Made by a program: the position numbers and the translations under genes
Notes under the pieces: model-generated
Database searches by the model: none
What the model was told of the DNA's origin: nothing
Seen by the model: only the letters and a program-made list of their open reading frames with translations
NCBI GenBank assembly: GCA_001312505.1
Contig: BBDW01000001.1
Span: 495,462-559,461, forward strand
Source: Mediterraneibacter faecis JCM 15917
Lineage (GTDB): Bacteria; Bacillota; Clostridia; Lachnospirales; Lachnospiraceae
Direction: 5' to 3'
DNA length: 64,000 nucleotides
Shown here: piece after piece, positions 19,117 through 28,360 of the stretch
Layout: the number at the start of each line of letters is the position of its first letter
Numbering within the stretch: the first letter of the stretch is position 1

Positions 19117-19129
19117 ATACAAGTTGTAT
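19117..19129. promoter_or_regulatory. Palindrome in the regulator-hcp intergenic region
   Basis: ATACAAGTTGTAT is a perfect 13-bp inverted repeat midway between the divergent Crp/Fnr regulator and the ferredoxin gene. A TATACT -10-like hexamer (19134-19139) lies just to its right, with no good -35, as expected for a regulated promoter. Likely operator of the adjacent regulator. Confidence 0.5.
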
Positions 19130-19187
19130 TTATTATACTATGATTCTAGCAGAAACAAAAGTGAAATGTTATAAATGGAGGGTAAAA

Positions 19188-19907
19188 ATGATAAGAAAGA
19201 TTATTCGAATCGATAAAGAAAAATGTAATGGATGCGGTGTCTGTGCGGATGCCTGCCACGAAGGTGCCATTGATATCATTGACGGAAAAGCAGAATTGGT
19301 GAGAGAACATTTCTGTGACGGACTTGGTGATTGTCTCCCGGAATGTCCTACAGGCGCCATTTCTTTTGAAGAAAGGGAAGCTCCTGCATATGATGAAGAA
19401 GCCGTAAAAGAAGCTCAGAATAAGAAAATTGCTCAAAATCAGGCAATGTCTACGCACACCGGTTGTCCTGGTTCTAAAATCATGCAGATTCGGCGGACAG
19501 AAACACCTGAGTCTGTAAAATCATCTTCAACCGTAGATTCTGTATCAAAACTTCAGAACTGGCCAGTCCAGATTAAACTTGCACCAGTCAGTGCACCATA
19601 TTTTGACGGTGCAAAGCTTTTAATCGCAGCCGATTGCACTGCTTACGCTTATGCAAGTTTTCATAAGGATTTTATTCAGAATAAGGTAACATTAATCGGT
19701 TGCCCTAAATTAGATCAGGTAGATTATAGTGAGAAATTAACTGCAATCATTCAAAATAACAACATCCAAAGCGTAACGATCGTAAGGATGGAAGTTCCTT
19801 GCTGTGGTGGTTTGGAGATGGCAGCAAAAAAAGCGCTTCAAAATAGTGGAAAATTCTTACCATGGCAGGTTATAACGATAGGTATTGATGGGAAAACTAT
19901 AGAATAA
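19188..19907 (+). CDS. Two-[4Fe-4S] ferredoxin-domain protein linked to Hcp
   Basis: An N-terminal double ferredoxin (CNGCGVCADACHEGAID, then CDGLGDCLPECPTGAI) is followed by a ~170-residue domain with CPGSKIMQ, LLIAADCTAYAYASFHKDF, LIGCPKLDQVDY and EVPCCGGLEMAA. This layout is known from 4Fe-4S proteins encoded next to hybrid-cluster protein in clostridia, presumably as its electron donor. ATG 19188 follows GGAGGG; an upstream in-frame ATG lacks a site. 240 residues, intact. It ends 21 bases before hcp, so the two form one transcription unit. Confidence 0.85.
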   Translation: MIRKIIRIDKEKCNGCGVCADACHEGAIDIIDGKAELVREHFCDGLGDCLPECPTGAISFEEREAPAYDEEAVKEAQNKKIAQNQAMSTHTGCPGSKIMQIRRTETPESVKSSSTVDSVSKLQNWPVQIKLAPVSAPYFDGAKLLIAADCTAYAYASFHKDFIQNKVTLIGCPKLDQVDYSEKLTAIIQNNNIQSVTIVRMEVPCCGGLEMAAKKALQNSGKFLPWQVITIGIDGKTIE

Positions 19908-19928
19908 AAAAAGAAGGAGAATGCAATA

Positions 19929-21534
19929 ATGGATAAGAAAATGTTTTGTTTTCAGTGTGAACAGACAGTCGGATGTACCGGCTGCACAGGAAATGCCGGC
20001 GCCTGTGGGAAAAAAGCAGATACAGCCAGATTACAGGATGAACTGACAGGTGCGTTGATCAGCCTTGCAAGAGCTGTTGACGGTTCAACTGCTATTTCTA
20101 AAAGAACCGGGCAAATCATAATTGAAGGATTGTTTACTACAGTTACAAATGTGAATTTTGACGATGCATCAATTGAAAACATGATACAAAAAGTCAGAGC
20201 TGAAAAAGAAAGACTGGTTCCTGACTGCAGCAAATGTCAGTCACCATGCGGTAAAACAGATGAATACGATATGCAACAACTGTGGGATGCCAACGAAGAT
20301 ATCCGTTCTCTGAAGTCTCTTATTCTTTTCGGGATTCGTGGGATGCAGCCTATGCCTATCATGCAAATGTTCTGAATTATGAAGATGCCGAGGTGAATCG
20401 ATTCTTCTGCGAAGCATTGTTTATGATTGGTTATGGAGAGAGTGTGGAAACTCTGCTTCCCACAGTGCTCAAAGTAGGAGAAATCAATCTGAAGTGTATG
20501 GCACTTCTTGACAAGGCAAATACAGAAACCTATGGAATACCAGAACCAACCGATGTGACACTTACAATAGAAAAGGGGGGGCCTTTTATTGTCGTAACCG
20601 GACATGATCTGAGAGACCTGCAGCTTTTACTTGAACAAACAGAGGGAAAAGGAATCAACATCTATACTCATGGTGAAATGCTCCCTGCCCATGCATATCC
20701 GTTCTTAAAAAAATTCTCTCACTTAAAAGGGAATTTTGGAACCGCATGGCAGAATCAGCAGAAAGAGTTTGATCATCTTCCTGCTCCGATTCTCTACACT
20801 ACCAACTGTCTTATGCCGCCAAAAAGCAGCTATGCTGACAGAGTATTTACAACAGAAATGGTTGCTTTCCCAGGTGCTGTTCATATCGATGAAAAGAAAG
20901 ATTTTACGCCGGTTATTGAAAAGGCACTGGAACTGGGTGGTTACAAGGAAGATCAGATACTCACAGGCATCAATGGCGGTACAAAAGTGACAACCGGTTT
21001 TGGTCATGCGGCTATCCTGTCTCATGCAGGTACTGTAGTAGAAGCTGTAAAATCAGGAGCAATCCGTCATTTCTTCCTGGTTGCCGGCTGTGATGGTGCC
21101 AAACCGGGCCGAAACTATTACACAGAATTCGTAAAACAGACACCTTCTGACAGTATTGTCCTCACCCTGGCATGTGGAAAATTTCGTTTTAATGATCTTG
21201 AGCTGGGAGAAATTGGTGGTCTGCCACGCTGATGGATATGGGTCAGTGCAATGATGCTTATGGTGCGATTCAGGTTGCTGTGGCACTTGCAGATGCATTT
21301 GGATGTTCCGTAAATGAACTTCCACTCTCCTTTGTTCTCTCCTGGTATGAACAGAAGGCTGTCTGCATCTTGTTAACGCTTCTGCATTTAGGTATCAAAA
21401 ACATTCGTCTTGGTCCTTCTCTTCCGGCGTTTTTGTCTCCTAATATTCTGAATTTTCTAGTGGAGAATTATGGCATTGCACCTATTACCACACCGGAAGA
21501 AGACATTAAAGCACTGATGAACCATAGCAAATAA
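19929..21534 (+). CDS. hcp: Hybrid cluster protein (hydroxylamine/NO reductase), two frameshifts
   Basis: Starts [20 protein letters not shown], the N-terminal iron-sulfur Cys motif of Hcp. The hybrid-cluster ligands are spread over [57 protein letters not shown] and [11 protein letters not shown]. Hcp reduces NO or hydroxylamine and protects anaerobes against nitrosative stress. One base is missing near 20344 ([13 protein letters not shown]) and one near 21229 ([13 protein letters not shown]), so about 535 residues result after repair. A G7 at 20575-20581 adds a Gly (EKGGPF). Coupled with the ferredoxin upstream and controlled presumably by the divergent Crp/Fnr protein. Confidence 0.85.
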
Positions 21535-21595
21535 AGTTTTAACGGTTCAGCACCTTTACAGTTGCATAAGCTTTCGAGTTATCTATAAATTCAAC

Positions 21596-21632
21596 AAAGC
21601 CGATGCGGGATTCAAAATCCTCCATCGGCTTT
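21596..21632 (+). terminator. Terminator of the hcp unit
   Basis: A 10-bp stem AAAGCCGATG / CATCGGCTTT with a 17-nt loop, 62 bases after the hcp stop. It is A/T-flanked on both sides and may also stop the converging GNAT transcript. Confidence 0.75.
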
Positions 21633-21666
21633 ATTGATTGTAATCCCCCCCGAAGTGAAAACTATC

Positions 21667-22136
21667 TTATAATATGTACTCCATTTGTCTTTCTTTCGTT
21701 CGCATTCCCATTTTTTCATAAAATTTCTCAGCAGGAGTATTTCCTGCCCATACATTTAATGTCACTTCATAACATCCCAGCTGTTTCGCTTCACTTTTTA
21801 CATATTCAAACAGACTTTCGCCAATATGCTGGCCTCGAGCCTCTTGATCGACACATAGATCATCAATAAAAAGAGACTTAAACTGCACCATATTATTTGA
21901 AAAGGCTGCTCCTGTAATTGACAAAATGCATACCCCCTACAAACATCATTCTCATCTACTGCAACATATATCGGCTTTTCTTTATTTTTCAGAAGCTCTG
22001 CCAATTCATCTATAGTATATTTGGTCGTACCCGGAATAAAAATATCAGGTCTTATGTCTGCATGAATTTGTAACACCTGTTTTAATAGCTCTAAAATTCT
22101 TGGAATATCTTTTTCTTCTGCTTTTCTGATAATCAT
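21667..22136 (-). CDS. GNAT-family N-acetyltransferase (frameshifted)
   Basis: MIIRKAEEKDIPRILELLKQ is a typical GNAT start, and LFIDDLCVDQEARGQHIGESLF contains the acetyl-CoA Q/RxxGxG/A motif in the form ARGQHIGE. NVWAGNTPAEKFYEKMGM is the C-terminal conserved block. About 156 residues. The frame breaks at an A run near 21900: QLQEQPFSNNMVQFKSLFI is read after adding one base. Substrate unknown. It converges on hcp. Confidence 0.8.
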
Positions 22137-22178
22137 TTTTACTCTCCCATCATTGTAATCAATATAAGTGAACTATTT

Positions 22179-22340
22179 CTAATCATCAATTCCACTACTT
22201 TTACGTTCCATATATCCTAGCCGATTAAATATATCTGCCAAAACCGGGTATCTTCTCGTTGATGGAACTGTAAGCGGATCCGGTAACTGCACTTGCTTCT
22301 CTTGTTCTTCCTGCGTAGCTAAGCTGATGCCGACAGCACC
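22179..22340 (-). pseudogene. C-terminal fragment of an AlbA_2/ATP-binding transcriptional regulator
   Basis: The minus strand reads LPDPLTVPSTRRYPVLADIF followed by NRLGYMERKSSGIDD and a stop. RRNP-VLADIFxxLxYMERxGSG is the C-terminal signature of AlbA_2-domain (formerly AAA_4) regulators. Nothing of the N-terminal domain is present, so it is a gene remnant next to the Bce operon. Confidence 0.55.
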
Positions 22341-22359
22341 TAGAATGACCTTCGGAGTC

Positions 22360-23382
22360 TCATCTCAATTTTGGAAAGATGATGACTATCTTAAAGCCCT
22401 TTCCCCCCCACTGGGAAGCAGCTTCCAGACGAAGGTTTAGATCGTCTGCCATCTTCTTAACCAGGTAAAGCCCTATACCGGTAGCTTTCTTTCTGCTGTC
22501 AGTAGAATCCCCGGTAAAGCCTTTTTGAAAAATATACGGCAGATCATATTTTTTTACACCGATGCCATTATCCTCAACTGAAAGGACATCTGCGGTCTCC
22601 GAATGTATCATAGAGATCGTTAGCATGGGACTATCGCTGCTATATTTTATGGCATTGCTCACGATCTGTCCCAACATAAACTGAAGCCCTCTACGGTCTG
22701 TATAGACTGTTTTAGATTGCAGTTTATTGAGAATTGCAAACTGCTTTTCTTCCAAAAGTGGGGCATAGTCCTCCAGAACTTCCCCCCCCAAGCAGTCATT
22801 CAAATTGATATCTTCAAACTGATAATCCTTTGTACTGCTCTTTAACCGGGCATAGTATAACATTTGAGTGACATCCTCCTGAAGCTGACTGCGGACATAA
22901 TCTAGCTTTGTTTGCAGGGGGGGAGGAGATATTTCGTCACTCCGATTATCCAGGAGCATGGTCAACAACGATAGGGGGGGCGTTTTCGCTTCATGTGCCC
23001 AGCCCTCCACATATTCTTCATAGTCCTGTAGGGCATCTGCCATACTGTTACTCTCAGTTTTGTGTTCCTGTAAAACTGATGCCAGAAGCCGGATAGATTC
23101 TCCTTCTTCCTGGCTGATGGCACTGAGCAGCCGTTCCTCGTTGCAGATGGTAGGATCACTGAGGAAATCCCGGAACAGCTCTCGGCAGGTGGTCTCCCGC
23201 TTGTTTAGTACAAACAGAATCGCTGAAAACAAAAAGAGGCTTGTCAGAACTAGTAACCCAATCAAGGTTTGAAATGCCTGAATGTCAGAAATCCAAAGAA
23301 TGATAGCACAAAAGCAATCCACGCCCAACAGCAACAATAGCCAGGGATAGTATCGCTCTGTTATGCGCCAAAGCTGCTTCAT
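22360..23382 (-). CDS. BceS-like sensor histidine kinase
   Basis: Short intramembrane-sensing kinase of the bacitracin-resistance type: two close N-terminal membrane helices (YYPWLLLLLGVDCFCAIILW and LIGLLVLTSLFLFSAILFVL), almost no extracellular loop, an H box WAHEAKTPLSLLTML, N box GQIVSNAIKYSS, and VEDNGIGVKKYDLPYIFQKG. It would respond to transporter flux rather than bind the drug directly, as known for BceS. Four G/C tracts of 7-8 add residues; in the H box the C7 gives AKTPPLS against the family's KTPL. It overlaps the regulator gene by 4 bases. Confidence 0.85.
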   Translation of the reverse strand: MKQLWRITERYYPWLLLLLGVDCFCAIILWISDIQAFQTLIGLLVLTSLFLFSAILFVLNKRETTCRELFRDFLSDPTICNEERLLSAISQEEGESIRLLASVLQEHKTESNSMADALQDYEEYVEGWAHEAKTPPLSLLTMLLDNRSDEISPPPLQTKLDYVRSQLQEDVTQMLYYARLKSSTKDYQFEDINLNDCLGGEVLEDYAPLLEEKQFAILNKLQSKTVYTDRRGLQFMLGQIVSNAIKYSSDSPMLTISMIHSETADVLSVEDNGIGVKKYDLPYIFQKGFTGDSTDSRKKATGIGLYLVKKMADDLNLRLEAASQWGGKGFKIVIIFPKLR

Positions 23383-24059
23383 GGAGCCACCCCCGTTTCC
23401 AGACGATAGCCCATCCCACGAACCACAACGATTCGCTGCTTCATCTCAAGACCGGACATCGTCTTTTTCAGCCTGGTCAGATTAACCTGCAAGGCATTTT
23501 CGTCTATGTATTCCGTGGTTCCCCATAGTGCTACGCAAAGCTGCTCCGTCGTGACCAGAGCATCGCCGCCGGACAAAAGAGCAACCAACAGTTTTCCCTG
23601 ATTTTTTGGAAGCACGACAGAGGTATTATGAATATAAAGCGTGTAGGTCTGCTGGTCTAACAGGAAATCTGGTCCCTCCATGAGATTGGTACGGCCTTCA
23701 TACCTTTTGAGAATATTGGATACCCTGGCAAGAAGTCGATCTTTTCTACACGGCTTCGTCAAATATTCATCGGCACCCAAGTGGAACGCTTGCAGTTCAT
23801 CCTTTACCTGATCTCTGGAAGTCAGTACCAGGACGGGGGGGATAGCGGTTTTATTCTTTAGTTCCTGGCAGATTTGAAAGCCACTGATCTCCGGCAAATT
23901 CAGGTCTAAGATCACAAGGTCAGGACGGAGGGCTGCCAAGAGCCGCGCGGCATCTTCAAACTCAGTGATTGCCTCCGCAACATACCCGTCCTTTTGGAGC
24001 ATATTGCAGAGTTCTTCCCGCATATAGACTTCATCTTCCACAACAGCAATTCTTTTCAC
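23379..24059 (-). CDS. BceR-like OmpR-family response regulator
   Basis: Receiver domain: IAVVEDEVYMREELC, phosphoacceptor Asp in LVILDLNLPEISGFQIC, VLVLTSRD and the Lys in DEYLTKPCRKD. The C-terminal winged helix ends VNLTRLKKTMSGLEMKQ and IVVVRGMGYRLETGV. GTG 24059 follows GGAAGGAGG and is preferred to an upstream Met without a site. A G7 at 23835-23841 adds a Pro (AIPPVLVLT versus AIPVLVLT). It overlaps the kinase start and should bind the 26973-26989 palindrome to induce the transporter. Confidence 0.88.
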   Translation of the reverse strand: MKRIAVVEDEVYMREELCNMLQKDGYVAEAITEFEDAARLLAALRPDLVILDLNLPEISGFQICQELKNKTAIPPVLVLTSRDQVKDELQAFHLGADEYLTKPCRKDRLLARVSNILKRYEGRTNLMEGPDFLLDQQTYTLYIHNTSVVLPKNQGKLLVALLSGGDALVTTEQLCVALWGTTEYIDENALQVNLTRLKKTMSGLEMKQRIVVVRGMGYRLETGVAP

Positions 24060-24078
24060 GACAGCACCTCCTTCCAAA

Positions 24079-26154
24079 TTATTCTTCTCTCTGTGGCTGC
24101 ATCAGTGTCAGCAAATACCGATCACTGGATCGCTTGACCACTCTCATATAAATATATTCTATCACGCAAAACAGCAAAATCATAGCAACAGATACAAGCA
24201 GCATTTCAGACACTGTCCCACGGGTTCGAGACGAGAGTATCCCTGTAAATAACGCCCTGACTCCAAACAGACTGCTGACAGCCGCAACCAATACAGGAAG
24301 TCCCATAAACCAGGTAATTTGCTTTCTAGCAGACTGGCAAAGGGTTTCGTAAGTAGCTCCCAGGCGGATCAGGGTCTGGTATCTGCGCCCGGTTTTCTGC
24401 TGACTCATCAGGAACTGAACACCCACGATGGTGTTGGCAACTACCAGGAAAACAATCGCAAGATAGAGGGTAATATAACTGGATGCTATGGTGTAGAAAA
24501 GCTGACGACCCATATTCTGAAGATAGCTTTCATATTCAATGCCAGTTTCGTCCAGCTTCTCGTTCAAATCCAAATATGCAGTCATAAGGCTATTTCCATC
24601 CAGAGCTTGCTCACTGAGCACCGCATTGACATAGGTATCATACATTCCTTGGCTATAATATAGGAATGCTTCATCCGGAAGAATCAATGCAAAGGACAAG
24701 GTTATAGAACGGTCCGTGACCAAATTCACAGACTGAACCTCTCCTGTAAGATGAATCGGACTACCATCAGTTCCACCTTGGGCTGTCCGGCCAATACTTG
24801 GTTCAGCATTGCGGTACGGCTTACCGTAGTAAACTCTGTATCAATATAGACAGCGGCCTCTTTTTCGCCTAATTGGAGAGCCGGTTTGCCGGACAATTTC
24901 AACAAACGATTATAGTCCGATAAACAAATCAAATATGGGTATGTGGCATAATCAAGATTGTTCAAAAGGACATCCCGGTCTTCTGACTGGGGCAAGCTCC
25001 GAAGAGAGTCCATAACAGCGTTCATGCTGTAGGCATTATCATAATCTTCTGTGGTGCGAATACGCCCAACCCTCATTTCAAAAAGCTCTGAAAATTGATT
25101 TTCCAAACTGTTTTCTTTCAGGACTGCCTTTATATTCGGAAGAACCTGCGATGAATCTTCTGCAGTATGATCTTCAAAAGTATAGTCGATTACATGACTA
25201 GAAGACAGGTTATTCGTTCCTGCAATTCCTACGCCCGCACCAAAACAACACAGCGCTGCCAGAATCAGCAGGGAGCTGATGGCCATGGAGTTTGACTGAT
25301 GAATGACATTCTCCTGAATCTGCCGGAAGGTAAATACATGAAGCTGCTTATTTCCTTTTCCTTTCTTAACAATCAAAGCAATCAGCGCACGTATCCCATA
25401 GAAAAGCAGCATCGTACCAATTATGCCCAACAGCAAAGTCAGTCCCATCATACTTACCTTTGTCCATGCAATTTCCTGAATCGCCATGTAGTAAGCCACT
25501 GCCAACATCACACTTCCGCATATAGCAGCCAGTCCATAGATAACAGAGGGCATTTGCTTTTTGGTGCGGTTCGTTGACTGGGATAGCAAAGCGTCTATCT
25601 CCTGGCGGCTGATTCGTCTACTCAAAATCAGAAGTGCCGACAGCTTAATTGCCAGAAATCCTGCCATCGTCCATTCAATCGCAGACCAGGATAAAGAAAA
25701 CTGATGACCGATGATCCCCCCCATGCCTACCAGCTTAGCGGTGACAAGACTGACAATTTCTGAAAGCACCACAGCTACAGGTAAGCCTATGAACATGGCA
25801 AGAATACTGATCAGGCAATCTTCCGCCAGAAGCATACCAAACAGTTTACTTCTACGCATCCCCCAACATTAGATAAACACCAAACTCATGCCGTCTGCGC
25901 TCGAGTTGATACTTGCAGGCAAAATAGATCAAAAAGAACAGAATACCGAGGGTCATTCCATAAAACGCAGGAATCAGAAGCAGAAGTTTGTTAACTGCGT
26001 CACTCTCCATTTTCTGCAAAAAGAGCATTACATCTTGAGTGGAGATGGAAAGAATCATGTAAAAGGCAACAATGGAAATCACCAGGGAGCTGAAAAACAG
26101 ACCGTTTTCCTTTCGGCTGCGGCGGCTGTTCCGAAGAATGAGATTAGAGAACAT
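24079..26154 (-). CDS. BceB-like ABC transporter permease (two frameshifts)
   Basis: FtsX-type permease with ten expected helices and a large extracellular domain between helices 7 and 8 (about residues 240-450). The N-terminal part reads MFSNLILRNSRRSRKENGLF and ends GVYLMLG; a G5 run at 25860-25864 must be G4 to continue MRRSKLFGMLLAEDCLISIL. A second one-base loss near 24768 joins VELDGSPIHLTGEVQ to SVNLVTDRSITLSF. About 690 residues after repair. Bce permeases confer resistance to cell-wall peptide antibiotics such as bacitracin and carry the sensing function. The start overlaps the ATPase gene by 11 bases. Confidence 0.85.
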
Positions 26155-26914
26155 TTGCGCTGCCCCCTCCCAGTTGCGCCATCACCTTCAGGATGCGCCC
26201 GTAGAACTCCTGCTGGCTTTCGTCTCCACGCCGAAGCTCATGAAAGATCACGCCATCCTGGATGAACAGGATGCGCTTACAGAAGCTGGCGGCATTGGAA
26301 TCATGGGTTACCATCAGGATCGTAGCTTGTTCGTCACGATTCAGGCCGGACAGCTTCTCCATAAGACTTTTTGCGTTCTTAGAATCCAGCGCACCCGTCG
26401 GTTCATCGGCAAGGATCATTTGAGGATGTAAGATCAGAGCTCTTGCTGCCGCAACACGCTGACGCTGGCCACCGGACATCTTGGACGGAAACTTATCCAG
26501 AACATCAGTGATTTCCAGATAGACAGCCAACTGCTTCAGCCGCTGTCTGCTTTCTGCTTCAGATACCCCCCCATGCAAAGAAGTCGGGAGCAGGATGTTT
26601 TCCCTGCCAGTCAGGTTGTCCAGCAATTCAAAGTTCTGGAATAGATAACCAACCTTTTTCCCACGGTACTCTGCAAGAGCCTTTCCCTTGATCGATTGCA
26701 GAGTATCACCCTCCACCTGAATGCTTCCACCTGTGGGCTGAATCACAGTTGCAATACAGTTGAGAAGCGTGGATTTACCGGAACCACTGCTTCCCATAAT
26801 ACCGAGAAACTCTCCCGGCATGACCTGAAAAGTGATTCCGTTCAGGGCTCTCGTCTGGTTTGGCAAAGTCCCATAGACTTTGGTAAGATTTTCAATATTC
26901 AAAATTGGTTTCAT
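26144..26914 (-). CDS. BceA-like ABC transporter ATPase
   Basis: A complete 256-residue ATPase: Walker A GIMGSSGSGKSTLLNCI, Q loop GYLFQNFELLDNLTGREN, signature SKMSGGQRQRVAAARAL, Walker B MILADEPTGALD and H loop MVTHDSNAA. This is the MacB/BceA branch. A G7 at 26566-26572 adds a Gly in LHGGVSEAE. ATG 26914 follows GGAGGTATTCAC, an excellent site. It begins the four-gene unit ATPase-permease-regulator-kinase, which detoxifies peptide antibiotics and is induced by its own two-component system. Confidence 0.92.
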   Translation of the reverse strand: MKPILNIENLTKVYGTLPNQTRALNGITFQVMPGEFLGIMGSSGSGKSTLLNCIATVIQPTGGSIQVEGDTLQSIKGKALAEYRGKKVGYLFQNFELLDNLTGRENILLPTSLHGGVSEAESRQRLKQLAVYLEITDVLDKFPSKMSGGQRQRVAAARALILHPQMILADEPTGALDSKNAKSLMEKLSGLNRDEQATILMVTHDSNAASFCKRILFIQDGVIFHELRRGDESQQEFYGRILKVMAQLGGGSANVL

Positions 26915-26972
26915 GTGAATACCTCCTATCCATTTCTAGGCAAATGATAGCACAGAAACACAATAAAGAACA

Positions 26973-26989
26973 CTTACAGTCGCTGTAAG
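26973..26989. promoter_or_regulatory. BceR-type operator upstream of the bce operon
   Basis: CTTACAGTCGCTGTAAG is a perfect 7+7 inverted repeat with a 3-base centre, 59 bases before the ATPase start. TTACA...TGTAA half sites are the known pattern for BceR-like regulators, though their usual spacing is four bases rather than the five here. Confidence 0.6.
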
Positions 26990-27024
26990 GATTCTGTTCC
27001 TGTTTTCAGAACAAGAATGACGCA

Positions 27025-27240
27025 TCAAGCGGGATAAGTATATGAATTCCTAATTTTCAAAACATATCCCTTGTAGTTTCCATATGTCTTGATTACCAAT
27101 CCGATCTTCCAAAGGTGTAAATAAGGTGTAAATCCCCCCCAGGCGCGACTTCCTGATTCAACAGCTAAAAGTATTTTTATATTTTGCTCTTCTTCGATTC
27201 TGCGAAGCTGAGCTTTTATCTCTTCTCTCATTTGTGACAC
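27025..27240 (-). pseudogene. N-terminal fragment of a predicted nucleotidyltransferase
   Basis: MSQMREEIKAQLRRIEEEQN and KILLAVESGSRAWGF are the start of COG3541-type nucleotidyltransferases, whose GSRAWGF motif is normally followed by SPxSDYD metal ligands. Here the frame goes to an unrelated tail (TPYLHLWKIGL) and stops, so the catalytic acids are gone. A C7 tract at 27134-27140 adds a Gly. It is a remnant next to the second DUF89 gene. Confidence 0.6.
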
Positions 27241-27285
27241 CTCTTTTTTATTACACCTTTAGTTATAAAACTTTAAAGAATGGCA

Positions 27286-28158
27286 TTACTTTTCATTACA
27301 TTCTCTTGTCATAATCCCCGTAAACTGTTCAACACCAAATCGTCTCATAAACATCTCACATTTACACAAGAACAGGTAATAGATATTTAATCCACAACCG
27401 CTTAATCCTTCATAATTTCCCTGTCCTTTAGAAATCAATAGATCCGCATTCTCGACCTCATCCATTGCTTCCTTGGATATTGCTCCGATCACATTACCCG
27501 GCAATCCTGTACCATTTCCGATTACCTTTTGCGCAACATCTTCCATGTGAATGTATTTTGCATCTTCTAGTGTAGCATCATTTAAAACCGGTTTGCCTCT
27601 TACAATCACAGTTATATGTAAATTAGGATTAATATCGCGAAGGGTTGAAATCAATAACTTATCTGTTACAATTTCTCCGCAGTTATCAGTAAAATAAACC
27701 AGCCTTTTTGCATTGACCAAATCGTTTTTAAATACATCTAACAGCTTAGAATCTATAGTTATATTTACTGCTTCATCTAATTGAACTTTCAGTTCACCTT
27801 CATTTACATTTTCTAAAGCTCCGAAATCAATATAGTTCCCAACCATCGCATACTGTATTGCTATTTTTAAATGATTTTCAGATGTATCAACTTTATTTTT
27901 CATATACGGAAAGTGCTCAAGCATTAATTGATTATAATGCTGTTTGATTTCAGTGTAATCTATTACATTTCCAAAAATCTCCTGTCGAAGATCATCCATT
28001 TTTTCTGCAACCTGAGGTGTAGATAATCCGTCACTATTTTCCACAATTTTCTTCACTTTATATTGGTATTCTTTTATTTCTTCTTCAGTCGCATTGAGTG
28101 GGTACTTATCAATATTTCGTTTTATCTGACATACTTTACAATTCTCATTTATAATCAT
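27286..28158 (-). CDS. DUF89 (ARMT1-like) protein, copy 2
   Basis: A 290-residue paralogue of 16665-17537, with the same CxxC start (ENCKVCQIKRN), DNCGEIVTDK site and SKGQGNYEGL. By eye about 27 of 290 residues differ and one central block of roughly 75 residues (LDVFKNDLVN to DVAQKV) is identical, which suggests a recent duplication or gene conversion. ATG 28158 follows GTGGAG. Both genes point the same way, so the two form direct repeats 10.6 kb apart. The reaction is presumably the same metal-dependent phosphatase activity. Confidence 0.85.
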   Translation of the reverse strand: MIINENCKVCQIKRNIDKYPLNATEEEIKEYQYKVKKIVENSDGLSTPQVAEKMDDLRQEIFGNVIDYTEIKQHYNQLMLEHFPYMKNKVDTSENHLKIAIQYAMVGNYIDFGALENVNEGELKVQLDEAVNITIDSKLLDVFKNDLVNAKRLVYFTDNCGEIVTDKLLISTLRDINPNLHITVIVRGKPVLNDATLEDAKYIHMEDVAQKVIGNGTGLPGNVIGAISKEAMDEVENADLLISKGQGNYEGLSGCGLNIYYLFLCKCEMFMRRFGVEQFTGIMTRECNEK

Positions 28159-28360
28159 AGTTTTTACTCCACATATCATATTTGTTTTCTCTATCTACTT
28201 ATGAAAAAACAATGTCAATCTATTGTCCAGTATACCACATCACTGTTAAGAATACCAATTTTCCTATACGGATAAAAACGTACTTTTTCAGATTTCAAAT
28301 ATACACTTCCTTCCAAATATGATACGATATACCCAACAAATTATACGCGAGGAGAATTTT

